Shown here: positions 48,893 to 61,229 of the stretch, one piece after another | Position numbering within the stretch: the stretch's first letter is position 1 | Layout: each line of letters begins with the position of its first letter | NCBI GenBank assembly: GCA_028023455.1 | Contig: JAQFVV010012477.1 | Span: 3,675,365 to 3,739,364 of the forward strand | Length of the DNA: 64,000 bases | Source: Epiperipatus broadwayi | Taxonomy: Eukaryota > Onychophora > Udeonychophora > Euonychophora > Peripatidae | Direction: 5' to 3' | Position numbers and translations under genes: made by a program | Notes under the pieces: generated by a model | Databases searched by the model: none | Seen by the model: the letters and a program-made list of their open reading frames with translations, nothing else | What the model was told of the DNA's origin: nothing

Positions 48893-49387
48893 TTGTTATT
48901 CAAATCTAAACTGTTATTATTCAATGCACTAAGGATGCTAACAAAAGACAATGGTCTTGGATTGGATGATGTTAAGTTGTTTAATCAATTCATTAAATCT
49001 AAGTCATTTAGCACAATATTGGATAATCTTCTATCTGAAATCAGGATTTTTCAATTGTTTTTGATAAAAATGACAAAAAAAACAAACAAACAGTATATAT
49101 GAATAAATGGGGACTGATTTATCTTGCTATAAATGATCAAATGAACAGACCTCAGATAATTCAAATTAGCACAATGATTTATGAGTGGTGATACATCTCT
49201 AAATCCAATTGTTTTATTAATTGAAAATCTATCTTCAAAAATTTTTAAAAACATGTCTTTGAATAGATCATTGACACATACTGATATTAAATTTATTTAT
49301 GGGTGTTTCATAACTGCAACTCATCCCAACAAATCTCATAGATGGTCATTTGATATGATGTATAAATTATATGGTCTTGACAAATAA
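48893..49387 (+). pseudogene. Unidentified coding-like tracts, broken frames
   Basis: Two same-strand open tracts, 48893-49102 (69 codons) and 49181-49387 (68 codons), are in different frames. They are bridged by an open stretch at about 49091-49188. Their composition is protein-like, unlike the low-complexity shadows elsewhere. A further coding-like scrap lies near 47990-48078. I cannot assign a family. Possible sources are a decayed large transposon, an old viral insertion or a dead host gene. Confidence 0.3.
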
Positions 49388-49389
49388 AC

Positions 49390-50190
49390 TTTTTTACACA
49401 TTAATGATTATTGTTTGTTTTTCAATACCATAAAATAAAATGAAATCCTTTTCAAAACACACTAATCAAGATTTTAACATCAAGCTTTATGATTGTTGAC
49501 AATAAAATATAAGAACTGGGTTATCACTTCTAAAATTCATATGGATAATGAGAGGCAAAACAATTTTCCAAAATGCACAGTATTATTCCATGGGATATAA
49601 GCAATTTTACAGAGACTTAAAATACTTGCCAAGAAAATTAAGATGTGGCCATATGAATTTATTAAAGCATGGAATCCTTTATAACTAAAAGAAATGTGAA
49701 TTTATGACCACATAATGATTAATACAACCACACCATCATCAATTGATCACATTCAAATACAATACAATACTAAAGAGACATGCAAAAAATAGTTTTTTAT
49801 TATTAAACATAACATTTTAAATGATATAATTTAATGTATAATATATTGTACTAATTGATATTAGTAAATCATATTTCAGAAAATAAATCGGTTTTTAAAA
49901 TAAAATAAAGTAAAAAAACTTTTTTGCAACAATTTGGATACTTTTTTGTATGATTACAAATAATCCAATAAAAATAAACAATGCTTATATTAATTTAAAC
50001 ATTTTTTAAAAAAAACTTTTATTAATTCATTAAAAAAATCTATGATGGTTTTAAAAACAAATCATATCTTTAACTTCTGTCTGCATAAAAGACTACTGAT
50101 TTTTATATTCATCTTGAAAAATAATATGATAGATGAATATATATATATATATGTAAAATAAATAAAAATATCCGTTAATTAAAAATAATA
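49390..50190. other. No recognisable feature
   Basis: AT-rich DNA without an identified gene. Confidence 0.4.
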
Positions 50191-50193
50191 TTG

Positions 50194-50830
50194 TAATTAT
50201 AATTGAAATAATATTTTTAAACGGTTTATAAACAATTCAAACAATCTTAAACAGAGGTCTTTCAAACCCTCAACTGCTATTAAATTCAAATAAAAGCAAA
50301 CGTCATCAATTCAAATTCACTTATTTAATGTGAAGTGTCGATTTATCAAATGTGTTTTATTCTGTTTATAAAAATTGCCTCTTTAATTTTTCTTTTACTA
50401 TGGTTTCTCTCTTCATGAAGAATTTTCATTTTCAAAATTAAATTTAAATTTATGTTTAATGTTTTTTCATGATCAAAGAAACGAAGAAGAATAAATCACC
50501 ATTATTTTTTATTTCCGCTTATATAACAATTCGTGTTCCTTCAATCTTTTCTCAATGTTGCACCTAGATTCACATTTAATTTTGAAAATGTGAAAATTCT
50601 TCATGAAGAGAGAAACCATAGTAAAAGAAAAATTAAAGAGGAATTTTTATAAAAAGGAATAAAACAATTTGATAAATCGCAATTCTAAATTAAAATATGA
50701 GATAATGGAATTTGAATTGATGGTTGTTTCGCTTTAGTTTTTGTTAATAGCAGTTGAGGAGGTTTGAGTATATGTTTAAAGATTGTTTGAATTGTTTATA
50801 AACCGTTTAAAAATATTATTTCAATTATAA
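50194..50830. repeat. Foldback element, about 245-bp arms
   Basis: The left arm (about 50194-50438) and right arm (about 50580-50830) are reverse complements. Examples are TGGTTTCTCTCTTCATGAAG/CTTCATGAAGAGAGAAACCA, AACGGTTTATAAACAATTCA against TGAATTGTTTATAAACCGTT-like sequence, and the outer AATTATAATTGAAATAATAT. The spacer is about 140 bp. A solo arm lies at 6775-7015. No coding capacity is seen, so the element is non-autonomous and of unassigned superfamily. Confidence 0.88.
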
Positions 50831-50839
50831 ATATATATA

Positions 50840-52510
50840 TATTCACCTATTTAGACTTGAGCATTATTACAGTTATTATTTAATCAATATTTTGTGTGGA
50901 ATGTGAAAATTATAATTGCAATTTGTAATACTTTAATTCACTATTTATTAATCTGCATTCTGAACAAGTTATATTTACCAGTTTGAGGTGGTCTATTTAA
51001 ACTTCTTTGTTTCAGTATTTTCAATTTCTGTGGTCAAGATGTAATCTTTGGTGTTTATATAAATATACGGGGACCATAAATAAAGGTGGTATTCCACCTT
51101 TATTGTTAAAGGAGGTTGCCTTGGCAACAGTTTGAAATTTTTGATTGTTATCTATATTGGGATTGTCTAAGTGTTGACTGGTTTCTAATAGTTATATAAA
51201 TATATTGTTCATTAAATTATAATCATTAATCTTATCTTGAGTATTAATTGTAAATACATCAAAGCATAAATTGTAGGCTTTATTTATTCAAATATATAGT
51301 TTTGAATTTGAATAGAGTTTACAACAAAATTAACTAGTTTTTTTCTTTTTACCATAACTACTATTTTAAATATATATATATTAAAAATAATAGAAGTACT
51401 TTAAAAATAGAAAAAAAATGTCAAAATTATACTGAGCAATAAACAATACTTAACTCTGAGTCTTCATTTACTAACATGAAGATAAATAGACTTCAGTGAC
51501 ATCACAGCGATTTTCTATGTTTCAAAAACATAACTAATTATATAAATATTATATCATATAATAAAAATATCTTTTTATAATATTTACTTGAAATAAAAAA
51601 GTAACTTCAAAAATAAATAAAAATTTAAATTTAATTTTTACAAATATAATTTAGAAAAGTCTCACCTAATTGTGTGAATCCATTTTATAACTATTCTTAT
51701 TTTTTGATTATAAATACTATCTTAGGGCAAAAATAAAATATATATTATAAATTTATTATCATTATCTTGCAATTCAATATATCAAACTAATATAATGTTA
51801 TTCTATATCACTTGGAAAATATAATTCAATGATCATAGTGTCAGTTAGGTTGCCTGCCAGAATATACTGTAAATAATTTACTGAATATGTCTAATCTAAT
51901 TACTGAAAAAGAAAACTAAAATAATAAAAAAGTGAATATTATGATGACTACATAGACCAAAATGTGAACAATAAAAGTGTTAGCATGCATCACTTGATAC
52001 TTCTTTACCCTGTTTATTTGATATCTTATGTTTTATTCAATGCTCAACCACTATATTCTCATTCAACTCTTTCTACTAAAAGCTAATGATATTACATTTA
52101 TTTACAATATCGGATATAATCTTTATAATATAAGTGAATCTGATAACTTTCATACAAAGAAAAAATTAATATAAAATACATTTTATTGTTATGCTTCTTC
52201 CAATTCATATGTCCAGTTCAATGATGATAATTTCTTACAACTTTGAATTTTATAAAATCATTCCCAAAAATGTTAAGAAAATACCAAATGGTATTTTGAT
52301 GAAACTACAGAGATTTTGAAAGTGAAAATTTCCAGTATGTTTTTTTTATCATACTTATGAATATTGATATCTTACTTTCATAAAATATCTTTGATGGAAT
52401 AATATTCTATACCAATAATATTTGAACAAAATTAATTTATATTGAGATAGTTATATTGCTATGATGAAATGTTCTATCTTTTAATTTGTGAAATGTAACA
52501 GTAGTATATG
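50840..52510. other. Mostly featureless; small hairpins near 51075-51135
   Basis: ATAAAGGTGG..CCACCTTTAT (about 51079-51102) and GTTGCC/GGCAAC (about 51115-51128) form two short adjacent hairpins. The rest is AT-rich without recognised features. Confidence 0.45.
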
Positions 52511-52535
52511 GCAGACTGTCTTTCACTAACAACAT

Positions 52536-52636
52536 TTTCTCATGTGTCATAGCATCAGCCAGGAAGCGAACCCACTATCCTGGGATAACTACTTGTAAAG
52601 CAGCTGTCACTGACCTCTCGACCACCAATGCTTGAC
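52536..52636 (-). mobile_element. tRNA-derived SINE, subfamily A, diverged
   Basis: The minus strand carries GTCAAGCATTGGTGG, GTCGAGAGGTCAG, GCTTTACAAG, the B-box region GGTTCGCTTCC, GGCTGATGC and TATGACACATG. The A-tail has been replaced by AGAAAATG. A possible imperfect target duplication is GACTGTCTTT (about 52514) against GACTGTTTTT (about 52634). This is an older copy than those at 24675 and 25458. Confidence 0.75.
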
Positions 52637-52649
52637 TGTTTTTCTATCA

Positions 52650-55215
52650 AACAAGCTGTCAATTTATTTAAAGTAATCATTTTCTTAAACTTATAGCGAT
52701 CTAAACCAAAAAATTCATGACTTTCTTTTATAAATAAAGCTGAGTGAATTTTTAATCATTCATTATTGAAGCATTTTCGAGATGCATTTAACAGTTACAT
52801 AATACATAATGTTATAAACATTTATGTTGACCTACTTTTATTATGTGATACGGAAAAGTTAATCCAGTAAGTAATTTTAAAGAAAATCATTTTTATTAAA
52901 ATTAGATGAAATGTTATTTTTCGGCCTTCAATATTAATATTTTAATGTATGTAACAAATAGCATTATATATATATTGACTATACTAAACAATGTAATTAT
53001 ATGGAAATATATATACTATCTAGGTGTCAAATAAAATTTTTGTGACTCAATCTTTTTAAAAAATAGTTTTTTTTTAAATAACTGCATAATTTTGATTCAA
53101 TAATTTATATAATGATAATACAAAGCTTGTCAGTAAAGATACAATAGTTTGTAAGTAGCTTATAACAATGCTAAAGCCTTATAAAAGTTTTAAATAAAGG
53201 AGCAGAGAAAGAACTCATAGCCGTATGACATGATCTGAAAAACGTTCTGTTTTTATTTTACAATTTGGATAAAAGTAGCCAAATGCCCATTTACTGAAAA
53301 ATATTAAATAGTTAATTTAATTGACCATAGGCTGCTTATATAAAATATAAATACTAATCTTGATTAAAATTTGAAAAGTAATATTCCCCTCCTCCATATA
53401 CTCAACCCAAGTCACAAGCATAGCAGGTTAATGTACAGCCACTAAACTGACTCAAAAAAATGGCTTAAAAATTATAACTGTTGGTTTTGCTGTTACAAAT
53501 TTATTTACTGAGCTCCAGATAAACCATGATAAATATTTTTACTACATATTGATTTCCTAACATTTTTAACGTTTATTGATGTTTGTTAAAGTCGATTAAA
53601 TGTTTTTGTTTTTTTTTAAATTGACTTTCTATAAAGAAAAGAATACCCAACACTGTATTGATGTCACGTTTTTTTTCATGGAAAATAAAAAAAATAACAC
53701 CTCTGTGAACACATTAATTGAAATAAACATTTATATATATATAAAGTCTTAAATGGATCTTTAATTTAAAAAAAAAAAAAAATTCAAATATTTTTTTCTT
53801 CAATATTTATTTCTAACTCTTTCTTAAGATCATTAATACAAGTTATGCAAATTAGATAAATTGATTTGCATAAACATTTTTTTTTTATTAAAACATTACA
53901 TAAGAACTAAATGAAAATTAAATTTTTAATTTAAAATATCACTATTAAAAAATATCTCAAGTTCAGGAAATGTCAAAATATAAATCAATCGTATTTAAAA
54001 CATTTTAAAAACAAAGATACAGGAAAAGTTATACTTTTTTTTTCTTCAAGTTAAAGCAAAAAAAAATATTATATAATATTGATTTATTTAATATCTTATA
54101 AAAATAATTTCTATAATATAAAGGATGTTTTAAACCTTTGCATTTATATTAGCTGTAATATAGCTAAAAAGACTGTTCTATTTGATAATGGCAACAAGAA
54201 GTATTGTGATACTGTAGATGACAATTTACTTAGATAATTTTCCCATCTTACATTGTTTTTTTTTATTAAAATAGACGAGTAAAAACCATTATATTACAGT
54301 AGTAAGCATTTGTGTTAAATATATTATTATTTTATAATTACAATAAGTTCATAAAATCTTTTAGTAATAGCCAGAAAACTTGTTGGAAGCATGTCCATGA
54401 ATTTAATGTTTTACTAGCTGTGACATTTTATCAATTAAATAAGATTATATCTGCTGTAGGCAGATAATTTTAGTTGGAAAATAAATACCTTAGAATAATC
54501 TGTGTTAATTAGATAATTGCCAACACATGGTGATAAAACAAATATATATTTTTAATAGAATGTGGACGTTACTACTTGTGATGAAGCTAACATATTGTTA
54601 TGGGTAATAAGCCTATAATTGCCGAGTTTGTCTATAATTGAAAATAACATAGACATTTTTGAACATACATTTAAAAAATTTAATGTGAAAGACAAACATC
54701 ATTTTATATTGCTCTATAAATTTTAAATTATTGAACTGTAAAGGATTGTGATTTTAACTTTAAACATCTTCAAAACAACATTATAAGCTAAAGTCTAAAA
54801 CCAATATTTAACATGTAATAATTATTCTGTGTTTCAAAATATGTTTGTTTTAGAAGGATTCAAAAAAAGGATACAGATAGCAATGTATTATTAATAGTCC
54901 AGTCAATGAGAAAGTCAATGGTATTTTTGGAGGGGCAAAGATTAATTTGATAATTTATCTTGAATATTACTGGTATGCTTTTGCAGATCAATCAGTTTCA
55001 AAAATTATGTTATTTAGTGACACAATATATATAAATGTTTTGAGTCTTATTATATGTTTATATCTTAAAATATGTTCCATAGGACATTATAATATTCTTT
55101 ACAAAGTGCTCACTAGAAAACTTACTAAAATATATGATGAATAATAAATAGACCATATAACACTTCAGTTTAAAATAATTTTCTTATCAGCTGATGTGCT
55201 TATAATATGAGTGAA
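52650..55215. other. No recognisable feature
   Basis: AT-rich DNA without an identified gene or repeat family. Confidence 0.4.
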
Positions 55216-55227
55216 TGCAATCACAAA

Positions 55228-57535
55228 CAAATGACTGTAGTTAAATCTCATATTAAAACTTTTATTTCAAATTATCAAATGTGATTACAACAATCATTCT
55301 GATCAACACAAAATTACTGAAGCAAGAATCCTTTCAAAGATTTCATCATTCCCAGACAGAACTCACCCTGGACTACATGGAATACCAAAATTTTTATTAT
55401 TTCATTTATGCACCTTTTCAGTCCCCATTATTAAAAAAATGGTAGGCTTCTTGGCTAGTGGCTGCCAAGAAATTAATGGGCTTTGCCCAATAGGCATGGT
55501 CCCACTTGTTAAAAAACCTGAGGGTCAAAAAATATTGATAATCTTTGGCCTATCTCTATGGAGCCATTGCTTATTAAAACCATTGAAGGCCTTATTAGAG
55601 AGGATATACAAACAAACATGATTAGAAAATTATCAACCTATCAGTTTGCAAAGAAAGGGAGCTCTACTGCTGATGCTGTCAGTCGATTTCGACTCCTAGT
55701 CGATCATGTTTGCAGGAAAAGGATGACACAGCCAGTTGCAGTTCAACTTGACTTTGCCAGAGCCTTTGATTGTGTCAGGATTGATGTGCTACTTGATGTA
55801 CTTGAGCAACTCCAAGTGCCTCTGGCATATCTTCAGATGATTGAGAACCTTCTTCTTAACAGAGAAGTGTTTCTCTCACTTGATGGAAGAGTTGCTCCTG
55901 GCTTTCAGCCTTGTGTTTCCATCCCTCAGGGATCACCACTAAGTGCACTACTCTTCACAGTCTATGTGAACTCATTGCTGTTGAGCATTGAGTCTTTCCT
56001 TCCAGGGATTTATGTTCCTTTATTGAGAGAGAACATATGCCATATTTCCTATATGGATGATGTTGTGTTTCTTTCATCTCAGGATGAGTTCTCTAGACTT
56101 GAGGAACTCCTAGACCAGTTTGCATGTGAATTTGGCCTGGCAATTAATGGATCAAAGTCAGCAATGTGGTCCATCCTGACAGGGAAGCAAATATCTGGTA
56201 GACTAAAAGCACCCCCACAGAAATTTCTTGGTTTTAGTATTGCTTCTTCTCCAGTAGCCATGAGAAAAGAACTTGAAAATTCATTAATTTTAAAGATTGA
56301 AAAGACTGTTATTTCACTATCTAAAATTTATTTTTCTCTGTTTGGAAAGATTGCACTCCTTAATTCTGTGATTTTACTGAAAATTATTTATTATCTAGCT
56401 GGTTTTTCACCAACAATTTGCTTCATCTGCAAGGTTGAATCTCTATGCAGAGAGCTGTAATGGGGAGGGAAGACACCAGAAATGTCTTAATATCTTGCAA
56501 AAACCAAGATCTCTTAATGGCTTAGGACTGCACTCGATTAAAATTTTTCTGATACAGAGGACTTACAATGTCCTTGTTAAAATTTTCAGAGACAATGCAG
56601 ATATAGAAAGTCCCATACCTTTTGAAAAAATAATCCCCACTGATCGCCCACCCCCTCATAAAAGAAATTGGATGCATCAACAATTAACTATTGTCTTTAA
56701 TAGCATCAAAAGCTCTAGCTCCATGTTTGATGAAAAAATATCATACTGGAGTTCTTATCAATTAGTTCACTCTGGTAAATCTAGGACAGAGAATCTTCTC
56801 CCAGTTGCAATCCCTCGTCTCATAAGGCTAACTAAGTTCCTGAAACTGGAGCCAAAGTTTGTTGATTTTTTAGTTAAGGTCAATCTTGGAGCCTTACCTA
56901 CTGGGATGTTTCTTTGTAATCAGAGGGGACACAACATTGATACAATATGTTCTCTTTGTAGAAGATTTGACGAGTCCATTAAACACATACTCTATCAATG
57001 TGAATGGTGGACTCGGTTATGTAATATTGCCCTACAGAGAATTACAGGATACAATTCTTCAAATGTCTACCTTAATGATGCATTCAAAAATGGAAATTTT
57101 GGCTCCATCCGCCTGGCCACTTTCATAAATTTTATCATATGGAAGATTAGATGTAAGGTATTATTTGATAGTGAGTTGGCTGGTCCTATTAAAGACATTT
57201 TCTTAAAGTTATTATATAAAGCTAAAGAAAGTGATCTAAGAACATGCCTGCCTAGCCTTGCTGAGCAAACATGGAGCCAATTACATATTTAGCAATAGCC
57301 ATGTATATTATTTATTCATGACACTCAAACTTTATACGCCATGGGATTTATATGCCAAATTAGATCACCCCTGATAAGTAATGTAACTTAAAATTTTTCT
57401 TTTAATCTTGTAATCTTCATCTAATTTAATAACTAGCTAGTCTTTAATGTGTCAGTCATGATCATAAACATGAACTCTATATTACAATGTATATTTTATT
57501 TTTTGTGCAAATAAAGATTAATTGGAAAAAAAAAA
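55228..57535 (+). mobile_element. 5'-truncated LINE with target duplication, poly(A) signal and A-tail
   Basis: The 10-bp direct repeat CAATCACAAA at 55218-55227 and 57536-57545 bounds the insert exactly. The right copy follows directly after a 10-A tail (57526-57535). AATAAA at 57510-57515 is a poly(A) signal placed 10 bp before the tail. Coding sequence starts abruptly inside the fingers region of the reverse transcriptase, so the 5' half is missing, as usual for target-primed reverse transcription that stopped early. G+C is higher than in the flanks. Confidence 0.93.
55241..57292 (+). pseudogene. LINE reverse transcriptase plus zinc-knuckle tail, frameshifted
   Basis: The reading frame begins with ARILSKISSFPDRTHPGLHGIP and VPLVKKPEG. 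It then shifts by one base in the A-run near 55530 to IDNLWPIS. Later motifs are FARAFD (motif A), PQGSPLSALLF (motif B) and YMDDV (catalytic aspartates, 56050-56061). A second shift near 56440 joins LNILQKPRSLNGLGL and a C-x2-C-x8-H-x4-C knuckle (CSLCRRFDESIKHILYQC), then a stop at 57290-57292. This knuckle is the type found at the C-terminus of many L1/I/Jockey-group LINEs. I do not assign a clade. No RNase H is seen. It is dead because of the truncation and two frameshifts. Confidence 0.88.
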
Positions 57536-57549
57536 CAATCACAAAATAT

Positions 57550-57736
57550 TCTGCTTTTTAGAATTAATTAGAAATATACATTATTTATTAGAGATTGGTG
57601 TTTTGTATAGAACAAGAAATACAATGATTAATTTTAAATGACAATAAAAGGACCGGTTTGGAACTGTATGCATTTATTTGTGATGTTCATAATGCTAATT
57701 TATTTACTGTTTACATAGATAATATAGAGCACACGA

Positions 57737-57767
<31 letters not shown>

Positions 57768-57990
57768 TAATTCGATGTCTGTATTTCTTCAAACTAATAT
57801 ACATAATCTTATAATTGAATATTTATAAATACAGTAATTAGATATTTGTAAAGTATAACTAAAATTTTTATGCACTTAGGAGTGCTTTAGACTATCCTTG
57901 TAGTCTTTGTTAGCCAACACTTTGAAAGGCTAACCTCTCCACAATTCTACGATCTTAATATTTGCTGCCTGTGTTAATTAAGTCTTGTTT
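57550..57990. other. No confident feature; short TA tract
   Basis: A TA tract lies at about 57738-57762. The remainder up to the hAT remnant is unassigned and may be its decayed upstream part. Confidence 0.4.
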
Positions 57991-58012
57991 GTATTTGTAT
58001 ATTAACATAGCT

Positions 58013-58285
58013 TCACTAATAAAGAATTTAATGTGCAGTTTAAAAAGGAATATCAGTAGTTCTGGCTTAAAAAAAATGTAGCTGTTACTTATCTTGCTTT
58101 ATGGAGTATTATAAGAAAATTTTTGGTAGCTTTTTCATCTTCATATCTTGTGGAAAAAGGTTTTAGCACAGTAACTAATCTGCTGACAAAAAAATAAAGA
58201 AATCATATGCAAATAACTGAGCAGGGAGATTTAAGGCTATACCTCAGTCATTTAATTCCAAATCTTCATATTCAAATAATTAACA
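58013..58285 (+). pseudogene. hAT transposase C-terminal (dimerisation) remnant
   Basis: The frame reads EFNVQFKKEYQ, stop, FWLKKNVAVTYLALW, SIIRKFLVAFSSSYLVEKGFSTVTNLLTKK, stop, RNHMQITEQGDLRLYLSHLIPN. The block YLVEKGFSxVxxLLTKKRNxxQI..GDLRL is the conserved end of hAT transposases, close to those of ZBED-type domesticated genes. Two in-frame stops show that it is dead. The upstream DDE region is not recognisable. It lies about 400 bp before a hAT-like terminal repeat at 58690-58704, which fixes the orientation. Confidence 0.85.
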
Positions 58286-58689
58286 CCATTAATTATTTGT
58301 ATTTTTAGTTTTGAACCCTAGCTTTATTTTATGGCTTTGTTACTAAATTCTGATTTTTGTCCAAAATCTAAATATTTACAGAGATTTTGTGCTAAATTTT
58401 AAAGAGAATTTTAATTTAGTCTTTTCTTTATTTTTATTTTGAGCTATTAACATTTAATTTTGTTTTAGTTCACATAAAAATAAGATTTTTAATTTAATTG
58501 TTTTAATAAAGGTGTGAATAAAAAATTGAAGCTTGTTTTCCTTTTTTTAAGACCCTATCAAAGTGAACAGCACTATGCCATCTATGAAAAACACATTTGA
58601 TGATATACAGTTTAGGAAAATTTAATATTAGACAGGCAGGGGTCTAACAGCAAAAAAATAATTTGGAAAATGGTCCACAGGACAAAAAA

Positions 58690-58704
58690 GTTTGGGGACC
58701 TCTG
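58690..58704 (+). mobile_element. hAT-like 3' terminal inverted repeat end
   Basis: GGTCCACAGGACAAAAAAG followed by TTTGGGGACCTCTG is typical of the right end of Charlie-like hAT elements. The element should end at 58704 with an 8-bp target duplication starting GTTTAGAA. I did not find the left end or the matching duplication in this window. Confidence 0.7.
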
Positions 58705-58719
58705 GTTTAGAACATTCTG

Positions 58720-60920
58720 TGTTACATATGTAAGCAACTTACAGATCTAAAAACTGTATCACAATTCTCTTAAATCCAGAAAATAAATTTTCTTATAGAG
58801 GACGATCATATTTTAATAAGTGGAAAAATTATTTTGATCACCATTTTAATAGTAATGCAATGTTGAAATTATGACATTTAGTAAAATATTCATTTTATTT
58901 ACTTATGTAGATTTGGATAAAGGTATTAATCAGAGTAAGTCAAAATGTCTCTTTGTAATCTGAAAATTTAAAAGGCTACAGGTCCTAGTGAAATACTGGG
59001 AACATTTTAAAATACATTAATAATATGTTAGCTTAAAAAATAGTGGATTTTTTTAAAAATATATGGACTCTTGAAATTATGTCACTTGTCTTCAAGAGAT
59101 ATTATTATTATTCACTAAAGTGAAAGTATTTTGTTGAATATGTTGATCCAATCAGAGATAAATAGATACCAACAATTCAATGTCATTTTAATGAATCAAA
59201 AAACACTATATTCATAGTTTTTCTTGTCAGATAAATTCAAGAAAACTATCAGGAGTAAAGAAACAATTTATATATAGCTTTTATTTATTTGGTCAAATTG
59301 TTTAGTTCAATCAATTAAATAAAATTATGCCAGTATTTAAACTCATTAGCTGTTATGTTAGAGTCTCAACATTTTTTTTGTTTTTTACTTACAGTTTTGG
59401 AAACTGTTGTAGATGATTTAAGAAATCAGTTGATCAAAGTAAAATTCATATCTAATGGTGGAAACTTTTATTTTTAAATTTGATTAAGAACAAGAGTAAA
59501 TACTTTATTTTTTTCCATTCTATGTTTATAACATACTGACAATTATGATAGTTTTATCAGAATGTACTTAATATTTTTAATGCAACATAAATAAATTTTG
59601 GGTCAATAATTAATGTTTGAAGGTTTTTATGAACCAGCAATGGAAGACAAATCATTCATAATTTTAAACATAGATAGTTATCAACTTGTAGACATTCACC
59701 TATTTAATTAACATAGTTGCTTTTTAAATTGAAATATGGGCTTAAATATTGAGATACATCATAGTCTCCAATATGTTGCTTATGTTTTAAACAAATTTAA
59801 ATATAGGGGTTTTGATTACAGTGAACTAACCACTACAAGTAAATTATTTAAATATGAAGTCATTACTTTGCCTAATTTTATATAGAATGAGGATTGATTA
59901 CCATATTAATTTAATATAAAGTTACTATAAAAACTCACTTAAGGATATTCTACAAAATTTTGAAAGTACAATGGCTACATTATAACACCAATCAATATGT
60001 TTTTCAAGGTCTGGATGTAGTACTATAGAATTCATTAGTATAATACCATACTTTTGTTAGATTGGTCATACAAAATGAATAAGCAATGCAAGACTTCATA
60101 AAAGAGTGTTTTGGAATGAACTTGAACATGTTGCATTGTTAATTGTTTTCATTGGGAGATATGATTGAAGAATTGGATACAGTGAACAGATACATTTGGA
60201 TACAATGTTTATTATTTTGAGACAAGAAAATATTTAGCAGTAAAAGTGAAAGACATCAATGCAACATTTCATAAAAGCAGAATTGTGGATCAGTATGTTT
60301 TTTATGTGGAATATTTATAGTGATAGATTGAGTTGTATAGTCATTACCACACTCATCTCCCAATTTATATTATTATTTTTTCTCCCCCTCCCCCCATAGA
60401 ATTGAAAAGTCAGTACTCATTCGTAAGTAATTGACAATAATGGTGATGACATTAACGTTAAAATTTTTACATATAAAATGAATCATTAATATATTTTATG
60501 TGTGTATAAGTAAGTGTTCTGATTATGTAAAATGGATAATTAAAATCCAAATAATGAAAGCATGATAATGCTTGAATTGGCAGTGCTTATGTTTGGATGG
60601 CAGTATTACTTTTAATTTTACATAAACAAATAAAGAATATGTCATATTTTTTATTATTTAAATTTGTACTTTTGTAAGAGATTAAATATAAAAGTACAAT
60701 ATTATTTCAATAATGTAGGATCAGCAATTAACCAAATATTTGACCTTTAAAATCTTTTAATTAATATTTACCTATAGAAAGTGGTATAAAATCATAATTG
60801 ATTTTATTAAAAAAATATAAGTATATATATACAATAAAAAAAATTTCAAATATTTATTAAATAAGTATTACGTTTACAATGACAATTTTGAATACATGAT
60901 AAATCAAAAGGGGAAGTGAT
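58720..60920. other. Mostly featureless; one exon-like signal pair
   Basis: AT-rich DNA. At 60375-60428 a clean pyrimidine tract ending ATAG is followed 23 nt later by GTAAGT (see findings). No protein-coding frame spans it. Confidence 0.4.
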
Positions 60921-60924
60921 GTTT

Positions 60925-61228
60925 AGATGGAAATCTTTAATGTATGGAATTATCCATTTAAATCAACTTAATTAAAAAGCATTTAACCTAGAACACTGCC
61001 CAGGTGAAGAGTCAAAATAAACTGATGGACTCTTGGCAGTGGTTCTGAGTGCTTTCTAATTGAGTTGATTTTTTTTTAAGTGTCATAGCATCGGCCAGGA
61101 CGCGAACCCGCAACCCGGGCAACTGCCTGCAAGTGCAAGGCAGTCGCGCTGACCTCTCCACCACCAATGCAAGACTAAATTAAGTTGATTTAAATGGATA
61201 ATTCATGAAACATTCAAGATTTCCATAT
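60925..61228. repeat. Foldback element split by a SINE
   Basis: The left arm (60925-61012) mirrors 61028-61070 plus 61175-61228. Shared blocks are GGAAATCTT, ATTATCCATTTAAATCAACT, AAAGCA, AACCACTGCC-like and GAAGAGTC. The right arm is interrupted by the SINE at 61071-61174, which makes the SINE younger. Confidence 0.8.
61071..61174 (-). mobile_element. tRNA-derived SINE, B-like, inside a foldback arm
   Basis: The minus strand carries TTGCATTGGTGG, GGAGAGGTCAGCGCGACTGC, CTTGCACTTGCAGGCAG, B box GGTTCGCGTCC, GGCCGATGC, TATGACACTT and an A-tail. The flanks repeat as CTAATTGAGTTGATTT (61056-61071) and CTAAATTAAGTTGATTT (61175-61191), an imperfect target duplication of foldback sequence. Confidence 0.85.
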
Positions 61229-61229
61229 A

